Origin: Motacilla alba alba
Taxonomy: Eukaryota; Chordata; Aves; Passeriformes; Motacillidae
Direction of reading: 5' to 3'
NCBI RefSeq assembly: GCF_015832195.1
Contig: NC_052034.1
Location: 6,845,501 to 6,909,500 of the forward strand
DNA: 64,000 nucleotides
Below, piece by piece: positions 1 through 13,492 of this stretch. How positions within the stretch are numbered: position 1 is the stretch's first letter; every line of letters starts with the position of its first letter. The position numbers were made by a program, and so were the translations under genes. The notes under the pieces are model-generated. The model did not search any database, had not been told where the DNA came from, and saw only the letters and a program-made list of their open reading frames with translations.

Positions 1-2622
1 ACCATGTTTCTGTTTCTGCCATCTTTATCCAAAAGCACTTCCACTGCCTTTGGCTGAGCTGTTTCCAGTTCCAAGCAGTGAGAATGGCCCAGGACCTCCA
101 GAGTTACAGATTTACTGTACCCAAGTGGTGCTGGACAGTTGCTGCTTCTTCAGCCTCCTGCAGTGCCAGGTGTCAACACAGAGCATGTTTGAGTCATTTC
201 TTCTCTCTTTACTTCTCAATCTCTCTGAAGCTGAATTCACAGCAAGCCCTTATCAAGGTCATTAAGATTTGCAGGAAGCTCAGAACCTTTTCAGAACCCA
301 CAAAAGCTCTTTGTGAGCCCAAATTGCCCCCTGGGATGCACCACTTTGGAGCCAGCATAACTTCCCAAACCAAGTCCCATACTCCAGCCTCCCAACCTAA
401 ACGCAAAGTGACTTAAAACACAAAAATGTTTAACTGGAATCATTCTAAAAAAAATTAGTTTTCTGTAAGCTTTTGCCTTCCACAGCTGCCTGCTGTTAGA
501 TGAGCAGGTACAATGTCCCCATCATCCCAGTGAGCAGAGAATGATAAAGGAAAATGAGACAAACTCCAGATTCTACAGCTGGCATCAACCTCTGCTCACT
601 GAAAAAGCAAACACTGAAGGGCACCACAAGTGCCTTAAACCTTTTTGAGGAAGAATCTGTGGCAATTTCTGTCTCAAACAGAAGCAAATGCAACAGCTTT
701 GATCCAGTTCATCCAGACATCTAAGGGCATAAACAAAATCATGTGGTCCCCAATAAAACCACCAAAAGTGCTCTGTGATTACGCTGGGTCCAACACTATG
801 TGAGAAATGCAAAAAGTCCCTTGTAAAAACACTTCCTCCTGTTTCACCAGACTTTTCCAGATCACAGAAGTGTTGGTCAGATCTGAGCAAAAATGTGAGA
901 AGATCTTCTGTGAGTTTGGCTTCTGTAATTCTCAAGATGCCCATCAGAGCAGACAGACAAACTTACTCTTGATTTCTGGATCTTGTGTTAAATCTGTGGG
1001 AGCCCATGACATCCTCACACTGAACAGAGGGCACACAATCCCAGACTGAGAGCAGCACATCAGCCCAGCTGAACCAGGAGAGATTAAAACTCTGTGTATT
1101 ACTGGAAAAAGAACCCAGTACAACCAAACAGTTAAAAACATTTATGGAGCAAACATAAACCTTCCATCAGGCAGCTGGTTCTTGCTTGGGGAAAATATAT
1201 ACGTTGCTAATAGGAATTATATCCTGTTTCCTTTCTACTGCTTAAAACATACAAACAAATTATATTTCAGACTAATGACATATTATTCATGGATCTTTTA
1301 CTTCACTGGAATTTATAGTTCAATTCCAAACCTGTAATTTAAAATGTTGGCTGTTTTTCTAAGTAATTCACCAGAAGGAGGTCCCAGGTCCCCTTCCTTC
1401 CCCTGCTGGCAAGGAAAAAAAAACCCTGCCAACCTCTACATAAATTGGTGTATATCACAAGCTACTCCACTTAAATGCCCAGACAGGGCTTTTCACATCA
1501 GAGCTAAAGTGAAAAAAAAATACAGACACACACACTTTATTACATAGAGCCTTTCTTCTCTGAGGATCACACAGCTGTTGTTAAACTGGTGGCAGCAGAG
1601 CTCTGAGGCCCAGAGAAATAAATGCACCATTTAGGAAGAAAGCAAAATATCACTAAAAATGCAGTGTTCAAAGAGAAGGAAAACTGCTACCAATCTCTTG
1701 CTGCACAAACCTGTTGCTGAGAAGGGCTGGGCTGAGGGAGCATCTTCAAGGACAGTTGGGAGACCTCACCAAGGCAGGTGTCCTGAGCAGGGACCAGCTC
1801 CCCACCAGCCCAGCTCCCCTGGTCACCCCTGTGTCACAGGCAGGGCCTGGGGCACGGCAGGGATGGAGCAGAGCACTGACACGTGGCACTGAGGGCTCCC
1901 TGCCAACTCACAGGGATTCTGGCTGGGAAAACTGCAGGCTGGCTCCATCCAACCATGCAAGAGGGTCTATAGGAGCACGCTGGCACCTCAGTTCTGGAAC
2001 ACGTGTTCCAGTCACCTGTAGGTCACATACCAGAAGGCTAAATATTAAATTTTGGCTGGGTAAGTCCCCCACATCACACAGCTCTGGAGGAGACCTGTAC
2101 CCAAAGCATAAGGATTAGCATGTCCCCACAGGGACCTCAAACTGAGTTGTGTCCAGCGCAGGGCAGAGAACTCCTGTTGGGGTGGGAGGAGAGGTGGCTG
2201 TCATGATTACCTGCCTGTCCTGCAGGGAAGGCACAGAGCAAGCCACAAATCACATCAGCTACACATACAGGGACCTTCCAGTTGAAATAAGTGACAGTGG
2301 AGAAGAGAGTGACATTTTGAGAGTCCAGAAGGACCCTGGGACCCCACACCCCTAAGAATGGTCCCTGCAGAGCTCACAGTGCTTCCTGACCCCAGCGCTG
2401 TTTCCCAGAGCAGTTTCTCTCCCTGAGCAGGTCATGGGAGCAGGCACATGAAGATGGGACTTGATCTAAGATGTTTCTTGGTCAGAAGCTACACTCAAGT
2501 CCAGGGGAATATTTTGCTCTCACCCCCTTGAAGTCTCAGGGGCTGCTTTCTTGCTCTGCATTATGTCAGATTATTTTATAGCAAGAAAGGGTGGAAATAA
2601 ATACCATCAAGCTAGCCTTGCC

Positions 2623-2682
2623 TTTCCTCCACCATATTCCACTTTCCTCCCCCATGTTCCATTTTCCTCCCCTGTATTCCAC
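2623..2682 (+). repeat. Tandem repeat, 3 x 20 bp
   Basis: Three units of the form TTTCCTCCACCATATTCCAC (2623, 2643, 2663), each differing at a few bases. Pyrimidine-rich minisatellite. Confidence 0.9.
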
Positions 2683-3766
2683 TCAAGAAAATCCCTCAAT
2701 CCCCACAAAACAAGCTGCAATTTATGCCAAACCTAACAGAGCTCATACAGACATTGTTATCTTTTGAAATGACACCTTCAATTTAATTATCTCCAAGATT
2801 AAATCATCTCCAAACTATTAAGGAAAATAACTCAGTCGTGCCAAAACACTGCATCACACCATGATTTCTCCTTTTTTTTCCTAGCCCCCTTAAGCCTCCT
2901 CTCTCACTAGATTCACAGAATGGCAGAAGCACACATATGTACACTTGTACCTGGCCCCTGCAAAGGTCATCCTGCCTGCACAGCTTGCCAAGTTTCCCAT
3001 TTGCTTTAAACCCAACCTCAATTCTGCTGGGGTAAATTCAGAGCAGTTCCAGAGCCTTCAGGAGCAGGAAGGAATCAAATTTAACCTGCTGGACCATGTG
3101 CTGTGCAAGTAAAAGAGTACCTGAAAGTGTACCAGCTTCACCTGAGAAAGTGCACGTGGAAAACCAACCACCTCCAAGATATTTGAAGTGTTTTCAGTGT
3201 TGCTTTGCCTACAGTTCCCACAGAGCCATCCCACTCCCTCACTGCATTTGCCTGCACAGCTCTGTAGGCTGGTACTTGCTGTGGGCACAGGATTCTTAAC
3301 CCGCTCCCCCAGTGGTCTGGGGAGTCATGGCACCAGCACATGGCACTGCCCAGCCTGCATCACCATGGCAGCAGCACATTCCTAGGGCTTGGTGAGCTGC
3401 AGGCACTGGCTCAACAGCCAAAATGGAAGTATTTCCTTCCCTTTCCCACAGGAATGGACACCTGCCTCAGCAGGAGCAGGGCTGAGAGAGCAGCATCCCC
3501 ACCCCACTGCAAAAGATAAAGAGGATTCCTTGGTCTCACTGCACGGCTTCAAGTCAGGGGAAGTATTTGCCAAGAAGGAATGATTATTCCAGCCAAGCTT
3601 TTTAGAACTGCAGTGTCCTTTACCATATGAAGGCATGTGGAGCAGCATAATGAAGGCTGAAAGAGCAAGGAAATAATTGCAACCTTCTGGCTGCAGGGCC
3701 CAGACAGGAGCACACATGGCCTGGGAGTGGCTCCCTTGGCCATTATAAGCCACTAAACCAGAGTGT

Positions 3767-3904
3767 ACAAAATAGAATATGCTTAGCTGGAGGGACCCAC
3801 AAGGAACATCAAGTCCAGCTCTTGAGTAAATGGCCCATACAGGGATTGAAGCCACAACCTCAGTGATACAGGCACCATGCTCTAACCAGCTGAGCTAATG
3901 TGCC
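3767..3904 (-). mobile_element. tRNA-Ile-derived SINE with CR1 tail (TguSINE1-like)
   Basis: On the minus strand 3904-3832 reads as a full tRNA-like head: an acceptor start, a box A region TTAGCTCAGCTGGTTAGAGC, a diverged anticodon arm, and a box B-like TTCAATCC before a closing GTATGGGCC. It resembles tRNA-Ile most closely. It is followed directly (3831 down to about 3767) by a segment resembling the end of CR1 LINEs (GGACTTGATG, TGTGGGTCCCTCC, then TATTCTATTTT). That head-plus-tail design is the one described for TguSINE1 in songbirds, mobilised in trans by CR1. Mismatches in the stems and box B make it a retroposed copy, not a working tRNA gene. Confidence 0.85.
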
Positions 3905-5576
3905 TCTAAAGGTGATCTTAGAGCAGCTGATGGACCAAGGACTGGATGAGGACCACAAGCCAGTTTTACCTGGACCCCAGGAAAGCAAATTTGCTCAGAG
4001 ATCAAGTGTTTGGGGCACTACATCCTCCAACAGGCCATGCTCGGGGCCAGGCAGGTGCAGGGCAGGGGGGTTTCACCAGACCCTCAGCAGTGCTACACAA
4101 AGTGGGCTTGGTCTAGGAGAAAAAGGACATGGGCAGAATTTTACATGATCAAGGCAGCTTCTATCACTCAAATATCTGTCCTTTCTGTTCAAGGGAGAGA
4201 AAATGCAAACTGGAATGAGGCACAGAGCTGAGAAGCACCAACATCTTCTACAGAGCACTCTTTGTTAACCACAGGAAAGTCACTCGAGGTTTCCTTCAGA
4301 GTCCCAACCTGCACAGCACCCTAAATGTGCTGTTAATTCCTCCTCTGTGTACAGGCACACACCATTCCTCCTAAAGAGCTCTCAAATTCATGGTGGTAGC
4401 ACAAAGTGCCATCTAGGCCCTCAACAGCAACTATCCTCCTCGGGTACCAACAAGGTAAATGCCAATAAGAAGTGCCAGGAAGAACAAGTTTTGGAAAAGG
4501 GCTGGCATCAAGGAAAGCATTAAGGACCATATATCAGACAGTTAACAGAAAAATTTATCCTTCCTTAAGGTTCTTCTCAAGCATCACAATTTTCTACCTG
4601 GGCTGTGCTCTGAGAGGTTTATCTGCTCTGATGCAACCAGAAGAGATCTCAACAGCAGTAAAAAGTTCTGAACCACACAAAAATTTTAGTGGTGTTCATG
4701 CCCTGTGACACTGAGACCTGGAGACCCTTCATATGCAAACACACAACTTCCCAACTGCCCTAATTTTGTGATCTTTTAACTAAAGCAGACAGTGCTAACA
4801 GGAAGAGCTTTCAGTTTGAGACTCTTGTTCTGTGTTTATAGCATGATACATACCTACAGCTGTTATTCACAACATAAATAACTCCACCTTCCCCACTCCT
4901 TCCCATCCTCAGGTATTCTTATACCTTGGCAGGAGAATTATTCAATTGACTGTCTGTGCTGTTTGTTATTTCACATTCTATCTCCCCTTGCACAGGAATG
5001 GTGCTGAGCTGTGTGGAAAGGAATAAGAGTTTCCTATTTCTCCAACAGTTTGTCTTTTAAAAAGTTTGAACATTTGGTTCTCTGGAGACCTGGAAATGAG
5101 GTCCTGGCACAGGAGACCTGTGTGCTAATGGCATGACACAGTATTGGATTTAGCTGAACTGCAGGCCTGTGAATGACAGTGCCTGCAAGTGAGAGGCAGA
5201 GAGGCAGGGCAGGAGGGAGGAAAGGAGAAAAACATGATGTCAAGTTGAGAACTCACCCGTCGGAGTTATCAGACTGCTCCGAGTCAGCAATTTATTTTAT
5301 TAACATTATTCCCTCTGGTCTGACGTCTCTGTTACCCCAGCAACCCTTCCCCAGACTCCCTGTGCTATCCCTGTGCTTAAAAGCAGCACAAAATAAAGCA
5401 AAAGGTCTGATGGAGCAAGAACTCAGGGCTGCAGTTAACAGGGCCATTATTACCTTCCAGTCCTCCAGCCTCAGGACTGAGGCATCAGAAGCCAGACACA
5501 CTCAGACAGAATGGGGTCCACAGCAGGGAAACTGGGACAGTGCAAGACAAATTGTCTGCTGTGAGATCTTTTGATG

Positions 5577-5642
5577 AAAGAAAGAAAACAACAAAACAAA
5601 CTAACAAACAAAACAAAAATAAATAAACAACAACAAAAAAGG
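5577..5642. repeat. A-rich simple sequence (AAAC/AAAT units)
   Basis: A purine-poor-in-G stretch of AAAC, AAAT and AAC units. It could be the decayed poly-A of a retroposon, but no body was recognised upstream. Confidence 0.8.
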
Positions 5643-6582
5643 AATCTATTCGATCGTGCCAAAATATTTTATCTTTAAAAACCTTTCCACAAGTTGACAA
5701 CAACTGTTGGTCTGACCTAAAACTCAAAGGTTCTGCTCATAGTGATCCTGCCTCTGTGCAGAAGCTGATTTGAAATCCTGTGCTGTCCCTTTGGACCAGT
5801 CTCTTGCTCAAGTGTCCAACTCCACCACAAAGTGAACATCTGGCACGGGCCAAAGCTGACACTGGGATATTGCAGTGGGGAGGAGATGCAGGGATTCCAT
5901 CATTCTGGGTGGGATTTTAATTCATGACAAAGACAAGCAAAAGGAACAGACTCCTGCAGAAGCTATCAGGCAAGCGGCCACTTCCAATTCCTCCCCAGAT
6001 GATCATTCCACAAGAAAATTACCATCAAACTCCCCAACTTTCAGCAGGTCTTGTGTCCCTGCCTCCCTCATCACCTGTAAATGTCATCTGCTTCTCAAAC
6101 CCCATTAACACCACCAAACACGGAAAAAGATAGTGAAGTGGTTTTCTTTTTTCATCTATGGTTGGCACAGAGTTTTGATATAGTTAGGTAAGCAGCAGCT
6201 CTCAAATTTCACAAAAAAAAAAGGAGATAAACTGGTTCCCCTTCACTGGTTCCTTTTCATTGTAGATTCCCACTGAAACTATCAGGGTCTTACACAAGTT
6301 GTCATGGATAGGCTCTTTAGCTGGACTACCACTTCCCTTTCCAACTTTCTAAACAAATCAAGGGTGTAAGAGTTATAGCCTGTCATGCCAGCATCCAGAG
6401 TTCCTCATGGTCCTTCAGCTCTCCTTGGACTGAGAATAAATTGCTTTCCTTCCTACTAGTTTTCTAGCTTTTTCTACCCATCAATTGTGCAAAGACCTGT
6501 GAGCAGAGCACAACACACTGAAGGTTTTCAGAAAAGTTCAGGATACATTGTGTGGTGTCCAGTTCCAAAATGGCATAAATTA

Positions 6583-6672
6583 TATCCTGGAACACATTAT
6601 GTCCTGCTATGTTAGACAAGAGGAAATGTGGTATACAATGAAATAAAAGACATCCTGGAACCCATTACATAC
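6583..6672 (+). repeat. Imperfect direct repeat, spacing about 67 bp
   Basis: ATCCTGGAACACATTATGTC near 6585 and ATCCTGGAACCCATTACATA near 6652 are similar 20-base stretches separated by unrelated sequence, perhaps an eroded duplication. Confidence 0.5.
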
Positions 6673-9287
6673 TCAAAAGACAAAAGAAAGGACATTATAG
6701 GATCGATGTGGCTAATAAATGATGTGTTGGCATCTCTTTTCTACCAAGATGTGGATTAACAACAGATGTATTACACTAATGTCTATTTGTACACTAATCT
6801 AAAACAACTGCATTGCTGTTGCAGACAGGAATTTGATAAATGCAGCCCCTATTCCAGCTCCATGAGTGCTGCTGAGCTTTAGGAAAGGTGGGGAGGGAGG
6901 TGAGCCACTCCCAGAGTTTTGCTTTTCAGAGTTCAGGCACTTGCTCTCACCTTTTTTTCTTGCTAGGTTGTTCCCTGATGATTTCTTGCCTGCACAGCTG
7001 GGATCCTATGGATGCAGGCAAGAAAATGGGCTGCTTTGCACATCCCAGAAGGCTCAGCTCAGTTGCAGGACACTTGGGAAGCAGAGACTAACTCAGCATA
7101 CTGAAGCAGTCTGTGCTTGGGAACTCCAGAGGCTAAAGAGTTAAATGCTGGAGCCTGGTAATTTCCAAAGTATCACTTTCCTTCTCACAAGCCAACAGCC
7201 CTCCTGCATTTCCATCAGGGAAGCCCTCCAGGGAAGGCAGCTGCAGAAAGCAGGCACAGGAGATACCTTCCTCAGGTAGCTGAGGAACAGGAGAGAAGCT
7301 CCTCTGGATTCACCCTCTGGTTCCTTTCCACGGGGAGCAGCTGCAGAGGACTTAGAGGCAGGGCCTCCACACCCTGTCCTAGTTTGAGAGCTGTGACAGT
7401 TCACTCACCTTCCTCAGCCTGAGGAGCCAAGCACAGGAGAGCAGCCTTTGCCATTCTGAAACCCACAGCAAGGTGGGGACAATCCTTTACCAACCCTCTC
7501 GGCACAGGAGTGAAATTCTGTTTAGTACCAGTTGCAGAGAGGCTTCCCCAGGCATTGCTGCTCTCAGAACAAATTTCTGTCCACAACATCCCAGGCTTGG
7601 GGTGTCTGATGCCAGGGAGATGGGGAAACAATTGCCTCATGTTCTTTTTCCTACATCTGAATCTTTGCTAGAGACTGATGGGATTATTCCACATTAGCAG
7701 TGCAGAAGAAGGGGCCTTGTACTTGTAGAGTACAGGCAGAGGAGTTTGGAATACCTGACCCTGTGGAGCCAGCAGAAGTTGTGGATGATGGCACTGGTGG
7801 GAGCTGCTGTGAGCCATCAAGGACCGGGCAAAGAAGAGCAGCTGGGGCTGGGAATGGGGGGCCCACCTCAGCCCAGCACCCCAAAACTGCTCTCTGGCAG
7901 TTCCTAACTCCAGCTGTGCCTTATCCACTGGAAGAGAACAAGAACAATGGGTCTTGGGGGGAAACAAAAGAAACAGAAGCCTGGGAGGAGGAGGGAAAGG
8001 AATGTGAAGCTGGCTAGATGAGAAAGCCTAGGTGAATATATCTGATCCTTCCTCCCCAGCCAGCAGAGGCTTGCTCTGTGAAAAAGATTTTCTCTGAAAT
8101 AATTTGCATTTGCTTCCAAACGTAGAGCAGATCTGTCACCAGTCACTCAAAGCTCCACTGCAGGAACCAGCTGAGATTATAGAAAAAATGTGATAGAGTC
8201 TGTCCTCACAATATTCACAGCCTGGCTTGCTGGTGTGGCCAAGAGCACTGCTTGGAAAATAGATAGACTGAGAGTCCTGCAATTACATGGCACAAAATGC
8301 CAGAGTGGGTTGTCAGCCAGAGGAAAACATGGAAATCTGCGAGCAAAGATGCTTCTTTTCAGTACATCCACAGATGCACACACATTTTTTTCATGTATAT
8401 TTAGAATTTATATAAAGGGAAATTGTTATTTTGTGTAAAACAACACAACATCTATTCAGAATCAGCATCACAGCAGATTTCACACTACACTCTATCCACT
8501 GCTTCACTTCCCAACAGCACTGACCTAATTACAATGCATGAAAAGCTAGTCCCACTGTTAACCAAACTTTAACTTCCTACAAGTTAAAATTCCTATTAAA
8601 ATTTAAAATTTCTCTTAAATTGAACAAAACCTCTCCCTGCAGAGTTCCTAGTGGTGATACTTAGAGAGATGTTGTTAAGAGCTTTAAGAAGCTCTGCTTC
8701 ATATTAAGAGCTTATCTATCCACACACACTTGCTAAAGGCCATCTCTGAGTAGAAAGCTGCAGAATAGGTGTGTTCTTCCCAGAGATCATATCTCTTCCC
8801 TTTCCTATAAAAATCCTATAAAATCTGAAGCAAAAGGGAGTCACATATCCAGGCCATGGTTTCTGCCTAAGCAGCTCTGGTTCACATTTTCATTTCTTGC
8901 ATTTCTGCTCCTTTCCCTTCTCTGGATGCATGTCAATGCCCTTAAGGTGCTGAAAAAGCTAAGTTACTCCACATGGAGCAGAAGTGGGAAAATTCTCCAA
9001 CTTCCACATAGTTCAATATTCTAGTGCAGTCTGAAGTTTTGCTTCCTGCAACACTTCAACACTTTGGAGAAAGCTAATTTTTCCTGGGACAATAGGATTT
9101 GCAAACTTGCATATGACATTTGTTTGAAAGATGGCTCACATTGACCCTGGCAAAGTTAAATGGTGATCATTCCACAGGAGAAACACACACAGTGGTCCAC
9201 TGGAGAATTCCCTTTGTTGGCACAAAGTCAGGACATGGCCAAACCTCCTTACAAGCGAGGTAATGCAGTGACCAGGGGCTCAAAACC

Positions 9288-9304
9288 ACACACACACACA
9301 CACC
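9288..9304 (+). repeat. Short CA microsatellite
   Basis: About eight CA dinucleotides without interruption. Confidence 0.85.
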
Positions 9305-12300
9305 CCGAGGCAAGATGGCCCATTAGTGACAATTTCTGTGCTAACTAGAGCTTCTGTTTTGTGGGTATTTGAGTAAAGGAACAGCAGAAGTTGGCATTCA
9401 CAATACACACTCAGCAGCAGGACCAGAATCCTTTATGCAAATAAACTGTTCTTCCACTGCAAAGCACTTCCTAAACACCATGAAACAGAGAGGGTGCCAA
9501 GACAACTCTTCCATGAAACACCAATTGTTTCTCCATAACTCTCAGCTCCCATGGACCATCAGCCATCACTCCCTGTCCCCCTGTGCCCAGGGAGGGGACA
9601 GGTGCCAGCTGAGCCTGTAGCTTCCTGTCCTTGGACTTGGCCAGGAGAGGGACACGTGAGTACTCCAGGAAGGGAAGTCAGTTCCACCTGGGCAAACAAG
9701 AGCCTTGGAAAGACAGGGTGAAAGGGGAGGTGAGGGAGAGGTAAAAATGGGAGAATAGTGAAGGACAATACATGGGGAACCTACAGCATCCTGCCCCAGG
9801 TTATGCATTTCCTGGCTGTAGCCCTGTCCCTGAGCACCACACACTTCAGATGAGTTAAGACCCTGGCCTGGGTGCTGCTACAGAGCTGGATCTCTGCTGC
9901 TTTCCATCTGTTTGTACTTGAGCTGATCAAGAGTCTCATGAAAGAAAAAGAACCTCTTAAAAGCCATGAATAGGGAAAACTGGGACAACTGCAAGTGGAT
10001 ATCCTAGAAGCAGAAGTGAGGACAAACTTTGGCTGACAGCACTTAGAGCTGTAATAACACTCTCCTCCTATGTTTAATAGCCATTAAAGAAAAAAAAAAG
10101 ACATTCATGTACAAAAACAATCACTCAATCAAAAGCTGAAAAGGGGCCCTAAGGCCACCTCAGCTTGTGCAAGACATTGGAAGGGTGCAGTGGGAGTTTT
10201 AATTTCTTCAGTGCTCCTAAAACAACAAAGTATTCCAGTGGCAGCATCTACTCTGTGGCCTTGCTTCAACAATCACTTTATTTGTGGATCTCTGAAGATG
10301 TTATAGCAATTTGTGGTGCCTTCATAAATACCTCAAGGTTTGTGCCCCCTGCACAGAGCATTAATCCCTCAGAGGACACTGGGCACTGGGCAGGATGCAC
10401 AATGTTCACCTTCCACACACTGCCCTGCAGACAGCAGCAAAGCAGGGAGCAAACACAGAGAAACAACGCAGCAAAAAGGTCATTCCTGGCTGACAGGGGA
10501 CAAAGAGGCCAGGAGAAAACAACAGATACAAAGGTATCCAATGAAAACAGGTCTTGCTATGATCCTGAGAAGCAGGACACTAGAAAGGGCCTGGGGACCT
10601 TTGTACAAACACTTGGTTAGGACAAAAAAGCCACAGTTCTAGAGCACATCTGACATCTAGATGGCACAGGGACAGTTGACATGATTGTTGTTCTACCAAA
10701 AAATGGGTGTTAAGAGTGAACCAAGGCTTAAGGCTTCTCTCCCTAAGTTCATGGATACCAAAGCAAAATCTTCCACACCAGTTGCCAGTGTGGATGCTTC
10801 AAGTTCATGAGACTGCAGAAACATGTGCCCCTTTGGAATTGAGAACATTGCTGCATAAGCTGAAAATAGAGTGAAACTGTTCTTCAGTGTATTCCAAAAC
10901 TGTCCCCATGGCAACAAGAACAGAACAACTTCTCTAGAATAAATTGCCATCTCTGCTTGCCGAGCATTAATAGCTGTCTCCAGAGACCTGCAGCATAGAC
11001 AGCTTCCAGGAAACAAACTGATGTGATTATGGGTTAAAAAAGACCATGAGATGCCCAGGTATGACAAGACCTAAATCCTTGCTCTCAAGAGGATACACAG
11101 ATGGCAAACCAGGTGTCTGGGGACAGCAAGGTGCTTCTCAGGTAGGAGGTATCATACCTGGACCTGGCAGCAAAATCCTCAATAGGCTTCTACACAGAGA
11201 AATTCTAGATGGCAGTTTGTTCTAATGGAGATGACTGAGAAAAAGCTTACTAAGAGAACTTGAGACCAAACACCAGTAAAAACGGAAGAATGTTCTTGCC
11301 AAATTCCTTCATTTGAGGACTGTGTAATTAGGCCAGGAAAAGCACAACAGAATACACTGTGGAGAATAGTCCTGCACTGGCTTGCTGACCCAACAGGCCT
11401 CCTCCACCTCCAAAGCCTGCCTTTCATTGCAGCTACCTGCAGGTATAGATTACAGCAGGTGCTAAGCCAACCATTCCCATCTCATGGGGAAATTCAGCCC
11501 AGGCCAAGCGTGGGGAGCTGCATTTTGACACAAGTCAGGCCCTGTCAGCAGGGGAACCCTCTCCATGCAGCAGTGGAGTTCTGCCCAAGTCCCTGGTGGT
11601 GGGCAGGACACTGATTTGCACATGCTGCTCACTGATGTGCACATGCTGTTCCCCAGCACCTGTGATGGCCACCCCTCCTCTGAGCCTGCAGGACTCGAGC
11701 CCCTAGGTGTGAGACTGCCCATCAGCTGTGCCCACCATTCCCCTGAGGGCTGCAGCAGTGACTCCAGACAGAAATCCAGCTCACACTACCACAGGGATGA
11801 GCCTGCTGTAAATGGGGTCCAACTTCCCCTGAAATGTAAGGCCCACGCAGCCTCACTGGGATGCTGCTGAGATTCCAAATTCTGAGTATTTGGAAAATCA
11901 GGCACCTGGGCACTACAGCAGAGTTCTCTTTCCCTTACCACCCCATAAAACAAAGCTACCCAAAATAGCAAGCCAAATTTTGGAAACGTTGCCGTACATC
12001 ACCCCTTGTGTGACCTTGCCTGAGTCATGACTGGACCCAAGAGTCTTCTTCTCCAGCTCTGGACTCTGAGTAGATGGCTACACAGCTTCCCTTGAGACCC
12101 AGCGAGGCAGAAATAGGAAATGAAATGGAGAACAGGGAGGAAATTCCATCTCCCAACACAAAAAAATTAAGAGGCAGTCACAGAATTCTCCTGGTAAGAG
12201 GTAAAGAAATACGTATGCAAGAGTGAAGGCTAGAGACACAGAAATATCTTGTTAAATTTTTACAGTTTAACCACTGAACAAGCTACTTTCTCTCCATAAT

Positions 12301-13227
12301 TTATACCTGAATTGTATGTCTAGACATGACATCATTTTAAGGTATGCCTTGTGTTCTGTGGTAAGTTTACAATAACCAGAACTTATAATTGCTGTGGTTC
12401 AGGTCAGCAAAGGCGGAAAAAATATTCCAAGCCCCTTCTAAGCAGCTGTTCTTGGTAATGGCTTTAGTCTGTTGTTTTCTGTCAAGGAGACAAGGCCTAG
12501 CAAATGCTAAAAGCCAACACTGAACCAACTCCCCTTCCTACAAGTGACGAATACCACAGATAATCTTCCATCCTCAGTCAGCTTTATTTGGTATGGTTCA
12601 TATTAAAAGAGAGAGGGACAGCCAGATAAGCAAGGGCAATAAAAACATCTACTGTGCCTGTGGAGATTGATGGCTACAGGCACCCAGATCCTGCTGTATG
12701 CCCATTATCCAAATGTCCTGTGGGGCTCAGGTGGGATCACAACAAATCCCAGTGTATTCTCACTGCTGAGGCAGAAATCCCAAGGCTATGAAATCTGGAA
12801 CCCCAGTGTGGTTAACGTGCACCAGCCTCTCTTACTGGAGGAATGAACCCTGCTGTGATAAGGGCTGCTAGCCAAGTGACTTTAATCATATGAGGAGTTG
12901 CAATCACTGCCCTGGAGAACATGGCCTGAAGCATCCTATTGCATCAATGAAGTGGAATTTAGTCATTGGAGTGAGGGAGGAAGCTGTGCAATTTGAACAC
13001 TAAATGATGTTTGGGGGGTTCGGGGTTGGTCTGTTTGCACGGGCAAGCTGGATACCCCAGGAGCAGGAGCTGGGAGCAGAGCACTCAGAAAGATGATTCT
13101 GGACACATCAAAACTGTCTTTATGGCAGCAAACCCAGACAAGCACCCATGCTGTTCTCTCTCCAACTTCCTGAAAAGTGACTGTAGTCAAGTGGGGTTGT
13201 CTCTTTTTCCAGGCAGCAACTGACAGA

Positions 13228-13492
13228 ACCAGAGGAGACAGTCTTCAGCTGTGCCAGGGGAAATATAGGCTGGGTATAAGAAAAAGTTTTTCATGGAAAG
13301 AGTGATAAAGTACTGGAATGGCCTGGGGAGGTGGTGGAGTCACCATCCCTGGATGTGTTTAAACTAAGCCTGGATGTGGCACTCAGTGCCAGGGTTTAGT
13401 TGAGGTGTTGGGGCTGGTTGGACTCGATGATCTTTAAGGTCTCTTCCAACCTAGAATCCAAATTCTGTGAATTCTGTGAATCCTGTGAATCC
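13228..13492 (+). mobile_element. CR1 LINE, 5'-truncated 3' end
   Basis: This is a CR1 3' UTR in the plus orientation: AGCTGTGCCAGGGGAAATAT, AAAAAGTTTTTCATGGAAAG, GGTGGTGGAGTCACCATCCC, TTGGACTCGATGATCTTTAA and CTCTTCCAACCTAGAA, ending in the CR1 microsatellite tail (ATTCTGTGA units, 13460-13490). The same subfamily as the copy at 39831-40220, in the opposite orientation. No coding part remains. Confidence 0.93.

Noticed and set aside
3832..3904. A functional tRNA-Ile gene
   Set aside because: Stem mismatches, a diverged box B and anticodon arm, and a directly attached CR1-type tail show it is a SINE head.
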